A stretch of 64,000 nt of DNA from Brevibacterium sediminis. GTDB lineage: Bacteria; Actinomycetota; Actinomycetes; Actinomycetales; Brevibacteriaceae. The notes below the pieces were generated by a model, which searched no databases, was not told where the DNA came from, and saw only the letters and a program-made list of their open reading frames with translations. Below are positions 60,079 through 64,000 of this stretch, one piece after another (the first letter of the stretch is position 1; every line of letters starts with the position of its first letter). The stretch spans positions 806,001 through 870,000 of the forward strand of contig NZ_JABKDD010000001.1 in assembly GCF_013623905.1 (NCBI RefSeq), in the 5' to 3' direction. The position numbers and the translations under genes are program-made.

Positions 60079-60936
60079 ATGTCGGACAACCCGCAGCAGC
60101 CGAACAACGGACAGTCACAGCCGATGCCTCCGAACTATTCCCCGCAGTCGGGCTCGCAGCAGCCGTACACCCAGCAGCCACAGCAGGGTTCGCAGCCGCA
60201 GCAGAGCGGTCAGGCCCAGCAGGATGGTCAGGCCCAGTACGGCTCGCAGCCGCAGACCCCTCAGCAGGGATCGCAGCCGGGCTACGGCTCGCAGCCGCAA
60301 GCCGGCTACGGCTCCCAGCAGCAGAATCCGGCCTCCGGATCTCAGCAGCAGAATCCTCAGCAGTCGTATGGTTCGCAGCCGGGCTACGGTTCACATCAGG
60401 CGGACGGCGCCCAGCAGCCGTACGGATCTCAGCAGGCGTACAGCGCTCCGCAGGGACACTCTCAGCCCGGTTACGGATTCCAGGGAGCATCCTCGGCGCA
60501 GTCGGCTGCCGCCGGAGTGCCCATGGGGGCCGAACTGCCGGATGCGGCCTACGGCCCGACTTCGCTCGGCTTCTGGAACGCGGATCAGAGTGAACGGACG
60601 ACCGCACTGTGGTCGCACCTCGCTCACGCCGCCACCTACGTCGTCGGTGTCGGCTGGATCGTCACGCTCATCCTCTTCATCATCAACAAGGACAAGTCGC
60701 CGTTCCTCCGCCATCATGGCGCACAGTCGCTGAATCTGCTGATCATCGGCGTCATCGCGGCGTTCGGCATCGGGCTGATCGGCGGAATCCTCACGATCGT
60801 CGGCATCGGCTTCCTCATCCTCCTGCTCCTGCCGGTGCTCTCGATCTACATGATCGTCATCGAGATCATCGCCGGCATGGCAGCCAACCGCGGTGAAGGC
60901 TACCGCATTCCGATGACGCCGAACTGGATCAAGTGA
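60079..60936 (+). CDS. DUF4870 membrane protein with Q/G/Y-rich tail, copy 2
   Basis: Paralogue of the preceding gene, 285 residues, with a longer low-complexity N-terminus (about 1-150: Gln, Ser, Gly, Tyr, Pro; SQPGYGSQ-type repeats). The DUF4870 domain starts ERTTALWSHLAHA near residue 175, with KDKSPFLRHHGAQSLN between membrane segments, and ends AANRGEGYRIPMTPNWIK. The ATG at 60079 follows GAAGGG; the open frame upstream is not like its sister. Both proteins share the opening MPPNYS after a short start, so the tails are also homologous. A strong terminator follows. Confidence 0.9.
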   Translation: MSDNPQQPNNGQSQPMPPNYSPQSGSQQPYTQQPQQGSQPQQSGQAQQDGQAQYGSQPQTPQQGSQPGYGSQPQAGYGSQQQNPASGSQQQNPQQSYGSQPGYGSHQADGAQQPYGSQQAYSAPQGHSQPGYGFQGASSAQSAAAGVPMGAELPDAAYGPTSLGFWNADQSERTTALWSHLAHAATYVVGVGWIVTLILFIINKDKSPFLRHHGAQSLNLLIIGVIAAFGIGLIGGILTIVGIGFLILLLLPVLSIYMIVIEIIAGMAANRGEGYRIPMTPNWIK

Positions 60937-60981
60937 TCTGACGTCCAGTGAGAGCCTCACCCCGGCAGATTCGCTGAACAG

Positions 60982-61017
60982 CTCGCCCCGCCACTCGTTC
61001 CCGAATGGCGGGGCGAG
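60982..61017. terminator. Bidirectional terminator between DUF4870 copy 2 and hemW
   Basis: A 12-bp GC-rich stem plus three more pairs after one mismatch (CTCGCCCCGCCA with TGGCGGGGCGAG), 6-nt loop. It lies 45 bp after one stop and 6 bp before the other on converging genes. Confidence 0.8.
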
Positions 61018-61023
61018 ACTCAT

Positions 61024-62253
61024 TCACACGTATTCGGTGAGGATGCGCACCATATAGTCGGCCATGAGTCGTCCCTGCAGAGTCGGCTGGAACCAGCCGG
61101 TCGCGGCACCATCGGCGTCGAGCAGTCCCTGCCTGACGAATGTCCTGATCGCCTGCTCGCTGCCCGGGGCCAGAGAATCGAGACGCAGCTCGCGGTCGAT
61201 CCTGGCCGCCAGCATGATCCGTTCGATCTCCCGAGTCTGAACGTCGAGGACCTCACGACCGATCGCCGGGGACTCCCCCGCCAACAGCCGATCGGCCCAG
61301 GCACGGGGGTGTTTGGCATTCCAGAACCGCACGCCTCCGACGTGTGAGTGGGCGCCGGGCCCGAAGCCCCACCAGTCGGCATTGCGCCAATAGGCCATAT
61401 TGTGCTCACAGCGGGTCTCGAGACCGGTCGACCAATTGCTCACTTCGTACCAGTGCAGACCAGCAGCGGAGATCGCTGCGTCGGCGATCTCGTACTTGTC
61501 GGCCAGGTCATCCTCATCAGGCATCGGCAGTTCGCCACGGCGAACCATCGCGCCCATCTTCGTTCCCGGTTCGACGATGAGGGAATACGCCGAGATGTGA
61601 TCGACATCGTTGGACAGGGCCACGTCGAGAGAGCGCCGCCAATCGTCGATCGACTCCCCCGGGGTGCCGTAGATGAGGTCGAGGCTGAGCTCGAGGTCGG
61701 CGTCCTTGACCCAGCGGGCCACCTCGGGGATCTTCTCCGGATCGTGGGTGCGGTCCAAGGTCGCGAGCACGTGCGGCACGGCCGACTGCATGCCCATGGA
61801 GATGCGGTTGAAACCGGCTCCGGCCAGGGTCGCGATGCAGGCGGGGTCCAAGGTGTCGGGGTTGGCTTCGGTGGTGACTTCGACATTCCCGGCCAGGCGG
61901 AAGCGGGCACGGACATCGTCCATCACCCCGGCGAGCACATCCGCTGCGAGCAAGGTCGGGGTGCCCCCGCCGAAGAAGATCGTCGAGACCTCACGGTCGC
62001 CGGCCCCCGCCTCGGCGAGGGTGGACACGGACAGATCGAGCTCACGGGCGAGATTGCTGCGGTAGTCCTCGCGGGACGCGCCCGGGCCGAGATCGTCGGC
62101 GGTATAGGTGTTGAAGTCGCAGTAGCCGCAGCGGACCCGGCAGTACGGGACGTGGATGTAGAGGCTCAGCCGCCGCTCGGCAGCCCCGATCCCCACCGAT
62201 GTCGGCAGCGAACCGTCGCGCGGAGGGACCTCACCGGTCGGTTGTGCGGGCAC
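61024..62253 (-). CDS. hemW: HemW, radical SAM heme chaperone (coproporphyrinogen III oxidase-like)
   Basis: Radical SAM protein that binds heme and hands it to target proteins; often misnamed HemN. It has 409 residues. The cluster-binding cysteines are Cys38, Cys42 and Cys45 in CRVRCGYCDF, followed by the SAM motif GGGTPT near residue 95 and LIYGTPGES. HemW and not HemN is indicated by the CxxxCxxC-x-F form with no fourth cysteine directly after, and by linkage to lepA, the usual hemW neighbour. The GTG directly follows the lepA TAA. Confidence 0.94.
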   Translation of the reverse strand: MPAQPTGEVPPRDGSLPTSVGIGAAERRLSLYIHVPYCRVRCGYCDFNTYTADDLGPGASREDYRSNLARELDLSVSTLAEAGAGDREVSTIFFGGGTPTLLAADVLAGVMDDVRARFRLAGNVEVTTEANPDTLDPACIATLAGAGFNRISMGMQSAVPHVLATLDRTHDPEKIPEVARWVKDADLELSLDLIYGTPGESIDDWRRSLDVALSNDVDHISAYSLIVEPGTKMGAMVRRGELPMPDEDDLADKYEIADAAISAAGLHWYEVSNWSTGLETRCEHNMAYWRNADWWGFGPGAHSHVGGVRFWNAKHPRAWADRLLAGESPAIGREVLDVQTREIERIMLAARIDRELRLDSLAPGSEQAIRTFVRQGLLDADGAATGWFQPTLQGRLMADYMVRILTEYV

Positions 62254-64000
62254 TTACTTCTTGCTGTCCTTCGTCTCCGGCTCGTCGGAGGACAGGGCCG
62301 CGATGAACGCCTCCTGAGGAACCTCGACGGTGCCGACCATCTTCATCCGCTTCTTGCCTTCCTTCTGCTTCTCGAGCAGCTTGCGCTTACGGCTGATATC
62401 GCCGCCGTAGCACTTCGAAAGGACGTCCTTGCGGATGGCGCGGATGGTCTCGCGGGCGATGATGCGTGAGCCGATGGCCGCCTGGATGGGCACCTCGAAC
62501 TGCTGACGCGGGATGAGCTTGCGCAGCTTCCCGGCCATCGCCACACCGTAGGAGTAGGCGTTGTCGCGGTGGACGATCGCGGAGAACGCATCGACCTGGT
62601 CGCCGTGCAGCAGGATGTCGACCTTGACGAGGTCGGAGGCGTCCTGACCGTCATCGGAGTAGTCGAGGGAGGCGTAGCCCTTGGTCCGGGACTTCAGCTG
62701 GTCGAAGAAGTCGAAGACGATCTCCGCCAGCGGCAGGCGATAGCGGATCTCCACGCGATCCGAGGACAGGTAATCCATGCCCTGGAGTTTGCCGCGGCGG
62801 TCCTGGCACAGTTCCATGACTGCCCCGATGTAGTCGCTGGGGGTGAGGATGGTCGCTTGCACCATCGGTTCGCGGACTTCCTTGATCTTGCCCGTCGGGT
62901 ACTCGCTCGGGTTCGTCACCACGGTCTCCGAACCGTCTTCCATGGTCACGTCGTAGATCACGGACGGGGCGGTTGAGATGAGGTCGAGATCGAACTCCCG
63001 TTCCAGGCGGTCGCGCAGGACTTCGAGGTGGAGGAGACCGAGGAATCCGCAGCGGAAGCCGAAGCCCAGAGCCGTCGAGGTCTCGGGTTCGTAGGCGAGA
63101 GAGGCGTCGTTGAGTTTGAGCTTGTCCAGCGCGTCGCGCAGCACCGGGTAGTCAGACCCGTCGATCGGGAAGAGTCCGGAGAACACCATCGGTTTGGGTT
63201 CGCGGTAGCCGCCGAGGGCCTCTGTCGCGGGCCCCGCAGCGGCGGTGACGGTGTCACCGACCTTCGACAGGCGCACATCCTTGACACCGGTGATGAGGTA
63301 GCCGACCTCGCCGACTCCCAGTCCCTTCGTCGCCTTGGGCTCAGGCATGGAAGCGCCGATCTCCAGCAGCTCATGGGTGGTTCCGGTCGACATCATCTCG
63401 ATCTTCTCGCGTGGGGACAGAGAGCCGTCGATGACGCGGACATAGGTGACCACACCGCGGTAGGTGTCGTAGACGGAGTCGAAGATCATCGCGCGGGCCG
63501 GGGCATCGGCATCGCCGACGGGCGCTGGGATATCGGTGATGATGCGGTCGAGGACCTCCTCGACGCCTTCGCCCGTCTTGCCGGACACGAGCAGGCAGTC
63601 CTCGGGTTCGCAGCCGATGAGGTTGGCGAGCTCTTCCGCGTACTTCTCCGGCTGTGCAGCCGGCAGGTCGATCTTGTTGAGCACGGGGATGATCGTCAGA
63701 TCGTTCTCCATGGCCAGGTACAGGTTGGCCAACGTCTGGGCTTCGATGCCCTGAGCGGAGTCGACGAGCAGCAGGGCGCCCTCGCAGGCGGCCAGGGACC
63801 GCGAGACCTCGTAGCTGAAGTCGACGTGCCCGGGAGTGTCGATCATGTTGAGCGCGTACGGGGTGTCCTCGTGCTCCCACGGCATGCGGACAGCCTGGGA
63901 TTTGATGGTGATTCCGCGTTCGCGTTCGATGTCCATCCGGTCGAGGTACTGGGCACGCATATCGCGGTTCTCGACGACGCCGGTCATCTGGAGCATGCGG
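62254..64000 (-). CDS. lepA: Elongation factor 4 (LepA), 5' end cut by window edge
   Basis: Ribosomal GTPase that acts in back-translocation or initiation quality. About 582 residues are visible; the first 30-40, with the P-loop (G1), lie beyond the right edge. Visible are [19 protein letters not shown] (switch I region), G3 DTPGHVDF, G4 NKIDLP, elongation factor domain II, and the LepA-specific C-terminal domain with [21 protein letters not shown]. The in-frame Met at 63996 is internal, not the start. It heads the lepA-hemW pair. Confidence 0.97.
   Translation of the reverse strand, partial: RMLQMTGVVENRDMRAQYLDRMDIERERGITIKSQAVRMPWEHEDTPYALNMIDTPGHVDFSYEVSRSLAACEGALLLVDSAQGIEAQTLANLYLAMENDLTIIPVLNKIDLPAAQPEKYAEELANLIGCEPEDCLLVSGKTGEGVEEVLDRIITDIPAPVGDADAPARAMIFDSVYDTYRGVVTYVRVIDGSLSPREKIEMMSTGTTHELLEIGASMPEPKATKGLGVGEVGYLITGVKDVRLSKVGDTVTAAAGPATEALGGYREPKPMVFSGLFPIDGSDYPVLRDALDKLKLNDASLAYEPETSTALGFGFRCGFLGLLHLEVLRDRLEREFDLDLISTAPSVIYDVTMEDGSETVVTNPSEYPTGKIKEVREPMVQATILTPSDYIGAVMELCQDRRGKLQGMDYLSSDRVEIRYRLPLAEIVFDFFDQLKSRTKGYASLDYSDDGQDASDLVKVDILLHGDQVDAFSAIVHRDNAYSYGVAMAGKLRKLIPRQQFEVPIQAAIGSRIIARETIRAIRKDVLSKCYGGDISRKRKLLEKQKEGKKRMKMVGTVEVPQEAFIAALSSDEPETKDSKK

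Overview
This is a gene-dense, GC-rich stretch of ordinary chromosome from an actinobacterium. Evidence for the group: an actinobacterial IHF (mihF), the DUF3097 and PGPGW (TIGR02611) families, a Rv1382-like gene inside the pyr operon, HrcA with a CIRCE operator, PyrR, GTG starts in about half of the genes, and several promoters whose -10 box lies 6-8 nt before the start codon (leaderless mRNAs). A Micrococcales genus such as Brevibacterium is my best guess from gene order, but that is inference. Both ends cut genes: metK on the left and lepA on the right. I see no prophage, insertion sequence, CRISPR array or integrated element.

Layout, left to right. 1-3.0 kb (minus): mihF-gmk-rpoZ-coaBC-metK, packed with zero spacing or 4-bp overlaps. 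3.1-11.8 kb (minus): a complete UMP operon, pyrR-pyrB-pyrC-(membrane PH-like protein)-carA-carB-pyrF, preceded by a PyrR-binding RNA hairpin at the pyrR ribosome binding site. 11.9-22.1 kb (minus): alaS-ruvX-mltG-aroE-prepilin peptidase-aroC-aroK, then aroB and efp-nusB. 22.5-29.7 kb (minus): rpsD, a CPA2 antiporter, aspS-rarA, hisS. 29.8-32.6 kb: a divergent pair (metallo-hydrolase, DUF349 protein) and an orphan AbiEi-like gene that meets rel tail to tail. 32.6-41.9 kb (minus): rel, yajC-secD-secF, and yebC-ruvC-ruvA-ruvB. 42-47.3 kb (minus): Nudix hydrolase and the thrS-HIT-S9 peptidase operon. 47.4-49.5 kb: a Q/N-rich membrane protein and four tRNA genes (Gly, Cys, Val, Val). 49.5-55.9 kb: PGPGW membrane protein, zapE, and phoH-ybeY-CBS/HlyC-era. 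55.1-58.2 kb: the CIRCE-controlled hrcA-dnaJ-rsmE operon. 58.3-61 kb (plus): DUF3097 and two tandem DUF4870 genes. 61-64 kb (minus): lepA-hemW.

Functionally the region covers pyrimidine and shikimate biosynthesis, translation (aminoacyl-tRNA synthetases, EF-P, S4, Era, YbeY, LepA), Holliday junction processing, Sec export, the stringent response and heat shock. The less ordinary items are the PyrR-binding loop, two copies of a 58-bp palindromic element (22310-22367 and 48899-48956), leaderless promoters, three membrane proteins with long Q/N/G/Y-rich N-terminal tails, two tRNA-Val genes differing at only two bases, and the AbiEi-like gene with paired DnaA-box-like sites upstream.
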